A stretch of 64,000 nt of DNA from Pseudomonas sp. ZH-FAD (GTDB lineage Bacteria; Pseudomonadota; Gammaproteobacteria; Pseudomonadales; Pseudomonadaceae), in the NCBI RefSeq assembly GCF_002803095.1, contig NZ_PGLR01000001.1, forward strand, positions 124,001 through 188,000. The letters run 5' to 3'. How positions within the stretch are numbered: the stretch's first letter is position 1; every line of letters begins with the position of its first letter. The notes under the pieces were generated by a model, which was not told the origin of the DNA, made no database searches, and saw only the letters and a program-made list of their open reading frames with translations. The position numbers and the translations under genes are program-made. This document shows, in pieces, positions 33,744 to 41,525 of the stretch.

Positions 33744-33914
33744 CCCGTAGGGTGGGTTAGCCGCCTGTCGCGGTTGCCGGCCAACTCGCTGAAGAGGGTG
33801 CGGCGTAACCCACCATCGGTGTCACGCCTGGCATCGCCCGGTGGGTTACGCGGCGCGCTACTCTCCTACGCGGCTGCACGATCAGCACTTTGCGCCGCTA
33901 CCCCACCCTACGGG
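33744..33914. repeat. Composite GTAGGGTGGG inverted-repeat element
   Basis: Outer arms CCCGTAGGGTGGG (33744-33756) and CCCACCCTACGGG (33902-33914) are perfect inverted copies. Inside are a second pair built on GGTGGGTTA / TAACCCACC. The element occupies the cobN-chlI gap together with a REP unit and has no convincing gene. Confidence 0.7.
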
Positions 33915-33928
33915 TGCAGCGTGCCCAT

Positions 33929-33980
33929 TGTGGGAGGCGCTTCAGCGGCGACATGCTCGCGGCTAAAGCCCCTCCCACAA
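33929..33980. repeat. REP-type palindromic repeat
   Basis: Arms TGTGGGAGGCGCTTCAGCGG and (inverted) CCGCGGCTAAAGCCCCTCCC face each other. Same unit as at 56472 and 61608. Confidence 0.8.
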
Positions 33981-34018
33981 AAGCCAGGTGCGACCGTTCA
34001 CCTCCACGGATCACTGCC

Positions 34019-35020
34019 ATGACCGAACATCACTTCCCTCTCGCCGCCGTGGTCGGCGCCGATTCGCTGAAGCTGGCGCTGTGCCTGGCGGCCATTGACC
34101 CGGCCATCGGCGGGGTGCTGATCGAGGGCCCGCGCGGCATGGCCAAGTCCACCCTGGCCCGTGGCCTGGCCGACCTGCTGGAGGGCGGGCGCTTCGTCAC
34201 CCTGCCGCTGGGCGCCAGCGAGGAGCGCATCGTCGGCACCCTGGATCTGGACGCGGCGCTGGGCGAAGGCCGCGCGCAGTTTTCCCCCGGCCTGCTGGCC
34301 CGCGCCGATGGCGGCGTGCTCTATGTCGATGAGGTAAACCTGCTGCCGGATCATCTGGTCGACCTGCTGCTCGATGCTGCCGCCAGCGGCGTCAACCATG
34401 TTGAGCGTGACGGCATCTCCCATCGGCATGCCGCGCGCTTCGTGCTGATCGGCACCATGAACGTCGAAGAAGGCGAGCTGCGCCCGCAACTGCTCGATCG
34501 CTTCGGCCTCAACCTGGCCCTCGATGGCCAGCCGCAACCGGCCGAACGTGCCGAGATCGTCCGTCGCCGTCTGGCCTTTGATGCCGGCCCCGAAGCCTTC
34601 CAGCAACGCTGGCAGTGTGAGCAGGATGCCTTGGCCGAACGCTGCCGCAATGCCCGCCAGCGCCTGGCGGATATCCCGCTGGATGATGCGGCGCTGGGTG
34701 AGATCAGCCAGCGCTGCTTCGCTGCCGGCGTCGATGGTCTGCGCGCCGATCTGGTCTGGCTGCGTGCCGCCCGTGCCCATGCCGCCTGGCGCGGCGCGAC
34801 TGGTATCGAGCCTGTGGATATCGATGCGGTGGAGGACTTTGTCCTGCGCCATCGCCGTCGCCAGCAGCAACCGCCGGCTGCCACGCCGCCCGAGCAGGGC
34901 CAGGCGCCGCAGCAGGCGCAGGAACAGAGCCAGGGTGAAGGTCAGTGGGGCGAGCTGCCGGCCCAGCCACAGGCCATGGATGAGCGGCGGGTACCGCCGC
35001 GCTGGCCAAAAAAGCCCTGA
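34019..35020 (+). CDS. chlI: ChlI-type AAA+ chelatase ATPase (zero-frame product)
   Basis: A 333-residue AAA+ protein of the ChlI/BchI/CobS class. Walker A EGPRGMAKST is near 36-45, Walker B VLYVDEVNLL near 100-109, and the sensor region RFVLIGTMNVEEGELRPQLL follows. A Gln/Pro-rich linker occupies about 280-320. The frame ends WPKKP-stop, and the last lysines are encoded by A AAA AAG. Here it most likely powers CobN. A -1 slip at that site would fuse it to the VWA domain next door, giving a ChlD-type subunit. Confidence 0.88.
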   Translation: MTEHHFPLAAVVGADSLKLALCLAAIDPAIGGVLIEGPRGMAKSTLARGLADLLEGGRFVTLPLGASEERIVGTLDLDAALGEGRAQFSPGLLARADGGVLYVDEVNLLPDHLVDLLLDAAASGVNHVERDGISHRHAARFVLIGTMNVEEGELRPQLLDRFGLNLALDGQPQPAERAEIVRRRLAFDAGPEAFQQRWQCEQDALAERCRNARQRLADIPLDDAALGEISQRCFAAGVDGLRADLVWLRAARAHAAWRGATGIEPVDIDAVEDFVLRHRRRQQQPPAATPPEQGQAPQQAQEQSQGEGQWGELPAQPQAMDERRVPPRWPKKP

Positions 35021-35054
35021 GCATCCGCCCGCGCACAGCCACAGGCGCGGATGC
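35008..35054 (+). promoter_or_regulatory. Predicted -1 programmed frameshift signal
   Basis: Slippery heptamer A AAA AAG at 35008-35014 in the zero-frame phase required, stop TGA at 35018-35020, 6-base spacer, and an 8-bp perfect stem GCATCCGC (35021-35028) / GCGGATGC (35047-35054). A further 7-bp hairpin GCGGCGG / CCGCCGC (34984-35000) lies just upstream. Confidence 0.75.
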
Positions 35055-35712
35055 CCGTAACCGGCCTGGACGACTCGGCGGCGGCCTGCGAGGTGCTGCG
35101 CGTATCGGCATGGCCGGTCGTATCGACTGGGCGGCCACTCTGCGCCAGGGGCAGCCACAACGCCGCGAACAGTTGGTGCTGCGCCCGCGCAGTCAGCGGG
35201 CCGAAGAGCTGTGGTTGGTGCTGGTGGATGCCTCCGCCTCGACCCGTCGCCACGGTGCATTGAGTCGTGCCAAGGGCGTGCTCGCTGAAGTCTTCGACAG
35301 CGCCTATCGCCAGCGCGCGCGCCTGGCCGTGCTGCAGGCCGGTGGCCGCGAAGCGCAATGGCTGTGGCAGGGGCGCAAGGCCAGCGCCGAGCTGCATCGC
35401 TGGCTGCACGAATTGGGCGCTGGTGGTGGTACGCCGCTGCTCGATGCCCTGCAACAGGCCGGCGATTGGCTGCTGCGCCGTCAGCGTCTGAAACCGAACG
35501 AACGCCAGCGCCTGCTGATCCTGACCGATGGCCGCCTGCGTGATCTGCCTGCATTGCTGCCGCTGCCATGTCCGAGCCTGCTGCTCGACACCGAGCGCGC
35601 GCCCATCCGCCTGGGCCGCGCCCGCCAGCTGGCGCAGGCGCTACAGGCCGAGTACCACCATATCGACGACCTGGCGCCCGGCCTGCCGGGGCGCACCTGG
35701 AGAACCCCATGA
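35014..35712 (+). CDS. chlD: VWA (ChlD-type) chelatase domain, -1 frame
   Basis: The -1 frame is open from the slippery site to 35712 (232 codons after the slip). It reads an Arg-rich linker, GRIDWAATLRQGQPQRREQL, then a von Willebrand A domain with MIDAS motif VLVDASAST and a later ILTDGRL. A fused product would be about 564 residues, the right size and domain order for ChlD. Independent starts are possible (ATG at 35110, giving 200 residues), but no strong ribosome-binding site precedes it. Its stop overlaps the cobF start (ATGA). Confidence 0.8.
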   Translation, partial: ALSIRPRTATGADARNRPGRLGGGLRGAARIGMAGRIDWAATLRQGQPQRREQLVLRPRSQRAEELWLVLVDASASTRRHGALSRAKGVLAEVFDSAYRQRARLAVLQAGGREAQWLWQGRKASAELHRWLHELGAGGGTPLLDALQQAGDWLLRRQRLKPNERQRLLILTDGRLRDLPALLPLPCPSLLLDTERAPIRLGRARQLAQALQAEYHHIDDLAPGLPGRTWRTP

Positions 35713-36470
35713 AAACCCTGCTGCTGGTCGGCATCGGCGCCGGCGACCCGGACTACATCACCTACCAGGCGATCAAGGCGCTGCGCCGCAGCGACGTGAT
35801 CTTCCTGATGGACAAGGGCGCGGCTAAGCACAAGCTCAACGCCCTGCGCCGCGAGATCTGCGCACGCTTTCTCGACGGCCACACGCCGCGTTTCGCCGAA
35901 GGTCAGCAGCCGGAGCGCGAGCGCGAAGCGGCTGACTACCGCGCCAGCGTCGACGAACTCAACCGCGACAAGCAGGCGGTGTTCGAGCAGCTTATTGACG
36001 AGCAGATGGCCGATGGCGAAACGGCGGCCTTTATGGCCTGGGGCGACCCTTCGCTGTACGACAGCAGCATCCGCATCATCGAAGCCATCGCCGCGCGGCG
36101 CAGCGATTTCGTCTATGACGTGATCCCCGGCATTACCAGCCTGCAGGCGCTGACTGCGCGCCACCGCATCCCGCTCAACAGCATCGGTCGCGCCGTGGAA
36201 ATTACCACCGGCCGCCTGCTCGCCGAAGGCTGGCCGCAGGGCGTGGACAGTGTGGCGGTTATGCTCGACGCCAAGGACACCTACCGCCGCTTCGTCGGCC
36301 ACGGCGTGCATATCTACTGGGGCGCCTACGTCGGCACTGCCGATGAAATCCTGATCGCCGGCCCGCTGGACGAAGTGGCCGAACGCATCGCCACCACCCG
36401 TGCCGAGGCACGGGAGCGCAATGGATGGATCATGGATAGTTATCTGCTGCGTAAGGAAGGTATGGCGTAG
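35709..36470 (+). CDS. cobF: Precorrin-6A synthase (deacetylating)
   Basis: A 253-residue SAM-dependent methylase, C1-methylating and deacetylating, specific to the aerobic cobalamin route. The motifs VGIGAGDPDYITYQAIKAL (N-terminus) and MAWGDPSLYDSSIRI are diagnostic. The start overlaps the VWA stop. The 3' end has a second, decayed copy at 38085-38203 beyond the AbiE genes. Confidence 0.94.
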   Translation: MKTLLLVGIGAGDPDYITYQAIKALRRSDVIFLMDKGAAKHKLNALRREICARFLDGHTPRFAEGQQPEREREAADYRASVDELNRDKQAVFEQLIDEQMADGETAAFMAWGDPSLYDSSIRIIEAIAARRSDFVYDVIPGITSLQALTARHRIPLNSIGRAVEITTGRLLAEGWPQGVDSVAVMLDAKDTYRRFVGHGVHIYWGAYVGTADEILIAGPLDEVAERIATTRAEARERNGWIMDSYLLRKEGMA

Positions 36471-36486
36471 GGCCGAGTGCTGAAGC

Positions 36487-36517
36487 GGTGGACAAGAAGA
36501 GCGTTGTCCACCCTACG
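36487..36517 (+). terminator. Hairpin after cobF (GGTGGAC...GTCCACCCTACG repeat)
   Basis: Perfect 9-bp stem GGTGGACAA / TTGTCCACC, 8-base loop, then CTACG. The same unit recurs at 38216-38248 and, with variant loop, at 61738-61767. It may end cob transcription. Confidence 0.6.
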
Positions 36518-36537
36518 CCTGCGCAAGAACGGCTCGC

Positions 36538-37434
36538 TCACATCACGAAGTGGCTGAAATCCTCTTCGGGACTGAGGCTGTTTTGCGCGCGGCGTATTAA
36601 GCGTGGAACCTCATCGATCAGGTAAGCCCAGAACCTGTCGTTATTCACCGTCTGTTCAACGAGCTGGGCTGGCAGGAAACGTTGCATTTCACTGCGAAAA
36701 TCCGCCTTCACCTGTGGATCGTTAACCAGCGTGGCTGAGCGCTGCGCGGATTTTTCCAGAAAGACTTGTGCCGCCACCTTGTGGTCGTTGAGCTTGGCCG
36801 CAAGCAGTTGTAATGCCGGCTCTATCTTTTGCTGCTTCAACCAGAGCAGATCCCAGAGATCGCGACTCTTGATTCGCCCTTGCCTGAGCGCAAAGGCGAG
36901 GATCTTGTCGGCATAGATTTCCTCGAGTGCTTCTGCATTGAGGATCAGACCTTGGGTGCCCATGTCCACGCCATAGGGGTTGAGTAGCGTTCTAGGCATG
37001 CTGATGTAGCTCGGGATGGCGCAGATATCGATATGAATGCGCTGGGCTGGTAGGTGTCGCGCGTCCGGGCGCGTCTGTACCCTCAGCTTCCAGGTATCGA
37101 CGTTTCCGGACTCCTTGCTTGGTTCGCTGACGTCTACCTGTAGGCTGTATTTCGTCTGCAGCCTTTCTATCAGGATGGCCCTCAATTGAGCGAAATCGTC
37201 TCGGTTGAAATCGGCGCCGCCGGTGAAGTCCAGATCCTCGCTCAGGCGGTTGGAGCCATAGCAGGCCCGCAGGCAGGTCCCGCCGATAAAGCAGAGTTTC
37301 TCGAGCAGGCCGGCCTCGCTCAGTACCAACATGATGTCGTGATGCAGCAACTCCTTTTCTACCACGACGCGCAGGTTGGCCAGCTCGGTGTGGTTGCCGA
37401 TGGCCTGGTCTACCAATTGGTCAAACAAACTCAT
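36538..37434 (-). CDS. abiEii: AbiEii-type nucleotidyltransferase toxin
   Basis: A 298-residue protein of the AbiEii/AbiGii family, toxin of type IV toxin-antitoxin systems linked to phage defence. The polymerase-beta-like motif GGTCLR..SEDLDF lies at about 51-70, and the family block KSRDLWDLLWL lies near residues 195-205. The gene overlaps the upstream antitoxin by 14 bases. It sits between intact cobF and a decayed copy of the cobF end, which marks it as an insertion. Confidence 0.9.
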   Translation of the reverse strand: MSLFDQLVDQAIGNHTELANLRVVVEKELLHHDIMLVLSEAGLLEKLCFIGGTCLRACYGSNRLSEDLDFTGGADFNRDDFAQLRAILIERLQTKYSLQVDVSEPSKESGNVDTWKLRVQTRPDARHLPAQRIHIDICAIPSYISMPRTLLNPYGVDMGTQGLILNAEALEEIYADKILAFALRQGRIKSRDLWDLLWLKQQKIEPALQLLAAKLNDHKVAAQVFLEKSAQRSATLVNDPQVKADFRSEMQRFLPAQLVEQTVNNDRFWAYLIDEVPRLIRRAQNSLSPEEDFSHFVM

Positions 37435-37990
37435 TGGCGATGCTCCAGTCGATCAGGTCGAGATTCCTTTTCGCCGCCTTCATATCGCGGATAGCCAATG
37501 CGGGCCTGGCTCGCCACATCCGGCATTTGCTGTCGTAATCGAGTTGCCCCGAGAGTGCCTCGGCTTTTTGTGCGGTGTGAACGAATTCGATGGTGCCCCA
37601 TGAACCACATTTGATCAGGCTACTGCGACCCGATGACATCAGCGAGATCCAGTTCATGGGGATTTGCGAGATGATGCCCGCGTCACTCAGCGCTGTTTCC
37701 AGGCTTATGTAGTTGAACTCATGCGCGCGCAGGCGCGCTGCGGCGTGAAACAGCAACAGGCCGGCCGTCGGTTTGGCGGGGCGATAGAGGTAGAGGCCAC
37801 GGCAGATGCGCTCTAACTTGCCGTCCCGGGCCGCCCGGCTAAGCAATGCGCGGTAGGCCTCAGCGGAAATGTCCGGCACCAGGGCGCGCATATCCGAAGG
37901 TGTGAACAGGTAGCGCTCAGGAGTTGCCAAGCTGCTCAGACCGTCATAGAGGCGGCGTATGGGCTGGACTGTTTCACGGCCTTGGTTCAT
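37421..37990 (-). CDS. abiEi: AbiEi-type antitoxin / transcriptional repressor
   Basis: A 189-residue AbiEi family protein. The N-terminal winged helix (TPSDMRALVPDISAEAYRAL, LLSRAARDGKLERICRGLYL) binds the promoter in known systems, and the C-terminal part neutralises the toxin. The start ATG at 37990 is 8 bases downstream of an 11-of-12 inverted repeat. Lower GC than flanking cob genes, in keeping with transfer. Confidence 0.88.
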   Translation of the reverse strand: MNQGRETVQPIRRLYDGLSSLATPERYLFTPSDMRALVPDISAEAYRALLSRAARDGKLERICRGLYLYRPAKPTAGLLLFHAAARLRAHEFNYISLETALSDAGIISQIPMNWISLMSSGRSSLIKCGSWGTIEFVHTAQKAEALSGQLDYDSKCRMWRARPALAIRDMKAAKRNLDLIDWSIANEFV

Positions 37991-37997
37991 GAGATTG

Positions 37998-38038
37998 ACT
38001 CAACGGTAAGTGACGATAAGTGTAATTTACTGTTGAGT
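37998..38038. promoter_or_regulatory. AbiEi operator
   Basis: ACTCAACGGTAA (37998-38009) and TTACTGTTGAGT (38027-38038) are inverted copies (11 of 12 bases) in the abiE promoter. AbiEi proteins are known to bind such inverted repeats cooperatively. Confidence 0.7.
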
Positions 38039-38084
38039 TTTAGCAATGAGACAGGTCTTGATGAGACGACAGACACCAGAGCTT

Positions 38085-38203
38085 TGTCCGGCCAAGGCCT
38101 GCGAATCTACTGAGGCGTCTACATTGCTATGGACGATGAGATTCTCATCGCTGGGTCGAACACCCGCCTCCACTTGCTGCGTAAGGACGGTTTGGCGCAG
38201 GCA
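38085..38203 (+). pseudogene. Decayed copy of the cobF 3' end
   Basis: The frame reads GQGLRIY-stop-GVYIAMDDEILIAGS and then LLRKDGLAQ, against GHGVHIYWGAYVGTADEILIAGP ... LLRKEGMA in cobF (split here for length). TGG has become TGA, and 63 bases (21 codons) between IAG and LLRK are missing. A 50-base block starting at 38105 matches cobF 36312-36361 at 37 positions without gaps. Homology probably extends weakly back to 38057. The downstream hairpin is duplicated too. Confidence 0.78.
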
Positions 38204-38215
38204 TGGCGTGAAGGC

Positions 38216-38248
38216 GGTGGACAAGAAGAGGATTGTCCACCCCCTACG
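38216..38248 (+). repeat. Second copy of the post-cobF hairpin
   Basis: GGTGGACAA / TTGTCCACC stem at 38216-38241 followed by CCCTACG, matching 36487-36517 and lying at the same distance from the cobF-like end. Confidence 0.7.
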
Positions 38249-38260
38249 TACTCGCGTTTT

Positions 38261-38719
38261 TCAGTGATCCCGCAGCGATTTTTCCATCACGATGGTGCGT
38301 TCCGCGCCGTGGAACTCATCGCGAATTTTCCGATAGCCCATGCTGACGTAGAAACCTTCAGCGGTTAGTGATGACGGTACCAACAGCGTGAGCATGTCGG
38401 CGTTCAGCGCCTGAGCGTGGATCGTTTCCATCAGCTTGCGACCCACTCCACAGCCCTGATACTTGGGCTCAACGAAGACCGTTCTGACAACATCGCCGTC
38501 GAGGCTGGCGGTGGCGATCAGATCGTCTTGCATCGAGGCGGCGAAGACCGTGCGCTTGTTGAGCAAGACCTCGACAGCTTCTGGCGTGAAGCTTTTCTCG
38601 ACTTGGGCGATCACCTCGGGTGGATAGTCCTGAGCGTTCGACTTGCGTAATGCGGCGATCACGATACGGCTGATCGCTGCTGCATCGTCCGTTGTCGCGA
38701 GTCTGATCATGCAGTCCAT
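38261..38719 (-). CDS. GNAT-family N-acetyltransferase
   Basis: A 152-residue acetyltransferase. The acetyl-CoA loop YQGCGVGRKLMETI lies at about 91-104 and the C-terminal FYVSMGYRKIRDEF is typical of the fold. Start at 38719, 10 bases after GGAG; an alternative Met lies three codons in. Substrate unknown. It lies between the AbiE insertion and a second GNAT gene. Confidence 0.8.
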   Translation of the reverse strand: MDCMIRLATTDDAAAISRIVIAALRKSNAQDYPPEVIAQVEKSFTPEAVEVLLNKRTVFAASMQDDLIATASLDGDVVRTVFVEPKYQGCGVGRKLMETIHAQALNADMLTLLVPSSLTAEGFYVSMGYRKIRDEFHGAERTIVMEKSLRDH

Positions 38720-38749
38720 GCTGTTCTCGCTCCGTTGCTGGTCACCGAC

Positions 38750-39262
38750 TCAATTGGGGTTCTCGATGTTGCTGATTTCTTGCTGATAAATCCGCATACC
38801 ACGCGCCTGATAGTTGGCTAGGGCCGCCGGATGATCGAAGGTGCAGGTGTGCACCCAAACGCGCTCGGTCCCCGGCCACTGCCAGGCCGATTGAATGGCA
38901 TGGCTGAGCAGGGCGCCGCCGAAGCCTCGGTCGAGAAACTGCGGAGCCAGACCGAAGTAGCGGATCTCCGCATTGTGACTGTCAGGACGGAACAGCTCGT
39001 AGTAACCGGCAATGGCACCACGGTGATAGGCGACCCAGGTACGGTGTGCTTCGTTTTCCACCATGGCGCGCCACTGTGCGTCGCTCCAGTCGTCCAGATC
39101 ACCCCATTCCCAGGCCGAGCCGACCAGTTGATAGAGGAAACGGTTGAGTGCCGGTTGCGGCTCTTCGCACTCGACGATTTGCAGGTCGCTGCGCTGAGGC
39201 TTGGCCTTCAGTTGGTCCGGCGAGGTCATCTCCAGGTAGTACGTGGTGTACGTCTGCGCCAT
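38750..39262 (-). CDS. GNAT-family N-acetyltransferase
   Basis: A 170-residue acetyltransferase with motif FLDRGFGGALLSHAIQSAW and C-terminal ALANYQARGMRIYQQE. The ATG at 39262 follows GGAG by 10 bases and overlaps the TonB receptor stop (TGATG), so it is co-translated with that receptor. The substrate is unknown; the coupling suggests a shared function with the imported ligand, which is inference. Confidence 0.8.
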   Translation of the reverse strand: MAQTYTTYYLEMTSPDQLKAKPQRSDLQIVECEEPQPALNRFLYQLVGSAWEWGDLDDWSDAQWRAMVENEAHRTWVAYHRGAIAGYYELFRPDSHNAEIRYFGLAPQFLDRGFGGALLSHAIQSAWQWPGTERVWVHTCTFDHPAALANYQARGMRIYQQEISNIENPN

Positions 39263-41406
39263 CAAAGCCAACTCCAAGAAACCCCCGTATACACCCCAAA
39301 CCCTTCCCCAGGCGTGGAGCGCGCCGCGTCTGCGCCCTTGTCGTCATAGCCCGGCGTCACGGTGGCGGCATAGCGTTTGTCGGTCAGGTTGCGCAGGTCG
39401 AGCCAGGCTTGCCAGTCGTCTTTCGGCGAGGCGTAGCCGAGGGTGGCGCCGAAGGTGGCGTAGGCATCGGCGTAGTAGGAGTTGGCGTAATCCACCGCGA
39501 CCTTCGAGGCGTACTGGCTGTTGAGGCCGGCGTAGAAGCCGCTCGGATGGTCGTAGCGCAGCTCGGCCTGGTAGTAGTGGCGCGGCAGGCCGGGCAGGCG
39601 GTTGTCGCCGAAGGTGTCGTCGTCGCGGTAGTGGAAGTCGCTGAAGGTGTAGGCCTGGCGCAGGCTCAGGGCGCCGGCGGCGCCGCCTTGCCACAGCGGG
39701 CTGACCAGGCCGGCTTCGATGCCTTGGTGCACGGTAGGGCTGGCGTTGGACTCGGCGAAGACGTTGGGCTCGATCTCGACGGTGAGCAGTTCATGGCGCA
39801 CCTGTGAGTAGTAGTAGGTCAGCTCCCACTGGCCCAGAGCGGAATCACCACGGCCGCCCACCTCGAAGGTGGTGGCGGTCTGGTTGTCCAGGCTGATGGC
39901 AGCGCGCTGGCGCGCGGCATAGGGCTGCGTGGTGGTGCTGGAGAAGCGCAGCGGCGAGCCCCAGAGCATCGACCAGGCATGTGGCGGTTCCACCGAGCGG
40001 CTGATATTGCCGAATAACTGCACATCAGGATTGAGCTGATAGCGCAGGCCGATACGTGGCGCGTAGTCCCAGGTGCTTTCGTCGAGCTTGTCGTCGTTGG
40101 CCGGCCAGGTCACCTGCACTTCGCGGCGGGTATGGATCAGCGCCAGGCCGCTGGTCAGCCACAGGTCAGGCGCCAGCTCCAGTTCGTTGCCAATATGCAG
40201 CACGTTGTCCGAGCCCAGGTGCTCGTAGTCGCGCATCAGGGTGCCGGCCGGATAGGGCGTGCCGTTGACGTTGATCGGCAACGCCGCGGTCTCTTTCGCT
40301 TTGCTGCTCGGCAGGTTGGTGGTGCTGCGCCAGCCGATGGTGGTGCTGCTATTGAGCCCAAACAGGGTATGCCGGCGCGTGTAGTTCAGAGTGCCGCTGA
40401 TATCGCTGTAGTCCACGCGGATACGGTAGGCGCCGCCGCGATAGGCGGTCTCGGTGATATCCATGGGGTAGTGGTGGTAGGCCAGGCCGGCGACCAGGGT
40501 GGAGTCGTCGTCGATGCGCCAGGTGGTCTTGTTGGCCAGCCAGGTGCTGCCGGGTTGGTCGCGGTGGGCGTCGATGCTGCGGTTGGCCGCAGCGGCCTGG
40601 CGCGGGTCGTCCTTGAGCTGGGCCTTGGTCAGGCGGCCGGGCGTTTCATGCTCGGTTTCGCGGTAGCGCAGGTAGAAGCGCGTCTCCAGATTCTCATTGA
40701 GGCGATAGCCGAAGTTGGCGGCCACGCCCTTGCCTTTGCCCGACGCGTGATCCTGATAGCCATCGGTGTGGCTGTCGGTGAGGGCGAGGTAGTAGTCGAA
40801 ATCGCCCAGCACCTGGCCGGAGGCGATGGTGCGCTTCTGGTAACCGTAGCTGCCGGTTTCATAGCGCAGTTGCAGCTTCGGCGCGGTGTAGCCGGTGTGG
40901 GTGATGTAGTCGATGGCGCCGCCCAGAGCCAGCGAGCCGCGGTCGAAGCCATTGGCGCCACGCAGCACCTCGGCGCGACTTATCCACAGGGGTTCCAGCA
41001 GTTCGTAGGGCGTGCCGCCGGAGCCGGTCAGAGGCAGGCCGTCGAGGAGGATATGGGTGCCGGAGGCGTGCGAGCCGGGGCCACGGTTGATACCCGAGCC
41101 GCGCACGCTGATCTTCACGCCCTCGTTGCCGGGCGACTGCGCATAGACTCCAGGCTGGTAGGCCAGCACGTCGGCGACGCCGGCCACGCGGCCCTGCTCG
41201 ACCTTGCCCATGTCCACCAGGTTGGTGGCGCCTGGGACCTGTTTTAGCTCTTCCTGCGCAGCCTCGATTTCGCTTAGCGGTGCGCCGCTGACTTGCATGG
41301 CGTCCAGCTGCATAGGCTGCTGAGCCAGGGCGATTGGCGCTGCCAGGCAGTTGAAGGTCAGCAGGGCCAGGCGGGCCGGTCGAGCGTATAGCGGCTGGGG
41401 CAGCAT
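39262..41406 (-). CDS. TonB-dependent outer-membrane receptor
   Basis: A 714-residue outer-membrane receptor. A signal peptide ends near residue 28 (FNCLAAPIALA), followed by a TonB-box/plug domain (VADVLAYQPGVYAQ, RGSGINRGPG, LLDGLPL) and a 22-strand barrel domain that ends in GVSWSWL. No N-terminal FecA-like signalling domain. No Fur box or riboswitch is obvious upstream, so the ligand (siderophore, metal or other) is open. An exact DnaA box lies at 40980-40988. Confidence 0.88.
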   Translation of the reverse strand: MLPQPLYARPARLALLTFNCLAAPIALAQQPMQLDAMQVSGAPLSEIEAAQEELKQVPGATNLVDMGKVEQGRVAGVADVLAYQPGVYAQSPGNEGVKISVRGSGINRGPGSHASGTHILLDGLPLTGSGGTPYELLEPLWISRAEVLRGANGFDRGSLALGGAIDYITHTGYTAPKLQLRYETGSYGYQKRTIASGQVLGDFDYYLALTDSHTDGYQDHASGKGKGVAANFGYRLNENLETRFYLRYRETEHETPGRLTKAQLKDDPRQAAAANRSIDAHRDQPGSTWLANKTTWRIDDDSTLVAGLAYHHYPMDITETAYRGGAYRIRVDYSDISGTLNYTRRHTLFGLNSSTTIGWRSTTNLPSSKAKETAALPINVNGTPYPAGTLMRDYEHLGSDNVLHIGNELELAPDLWLTSGLALIHTRREVQVTWPANDDKLDESTWDYAPRIGLRYQLNPDVQLFGNISRSVEPPHAWSMLWGSPLRFSSTTTQPYAARQRAAISLDNQTATTFEVGGRGDSALGQWELTYYYSQVRHELLTVEIEPNVFAESNASPTVHQGIEAGLVSPLWQGGAAGALSLRQAYTFSDFHYRDDDTFGDNRLPGLPRHYYQAELRYDHPSGFYAGLNSQYASKVAVDYANSYYADAYATFGATLGYASPKDDWQAWLDLRNLTDKRYAATVTPGYDDKGADAARSTPGEGFGVYTGVSWSWL

Positions 41407-41525
41407 GCGAGGATTCCATTGAGCGGGCTACGAGTCTGTCTGATGGATGACGCAGGCGATTCGTCACCATCACCCGCCACCCTACAGAATCCTTCGCTCA
41501 GACGCCTGACGTGTTGCCAGCCGTT

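Noticed and set aside
33729..34022. 97-codon open frame between cobN and chlI
   Set aside because: It runs across the GTAGGGTGGG and REP repeats; translation is repeat-derived.
37969..37980. TGTTTCACG as a possible second parS
   Set aside because: Only a half site; the second half (GTGAAACA) is absent. GTGGAAC half sites near 36604 and 38307 fail for the same reason.
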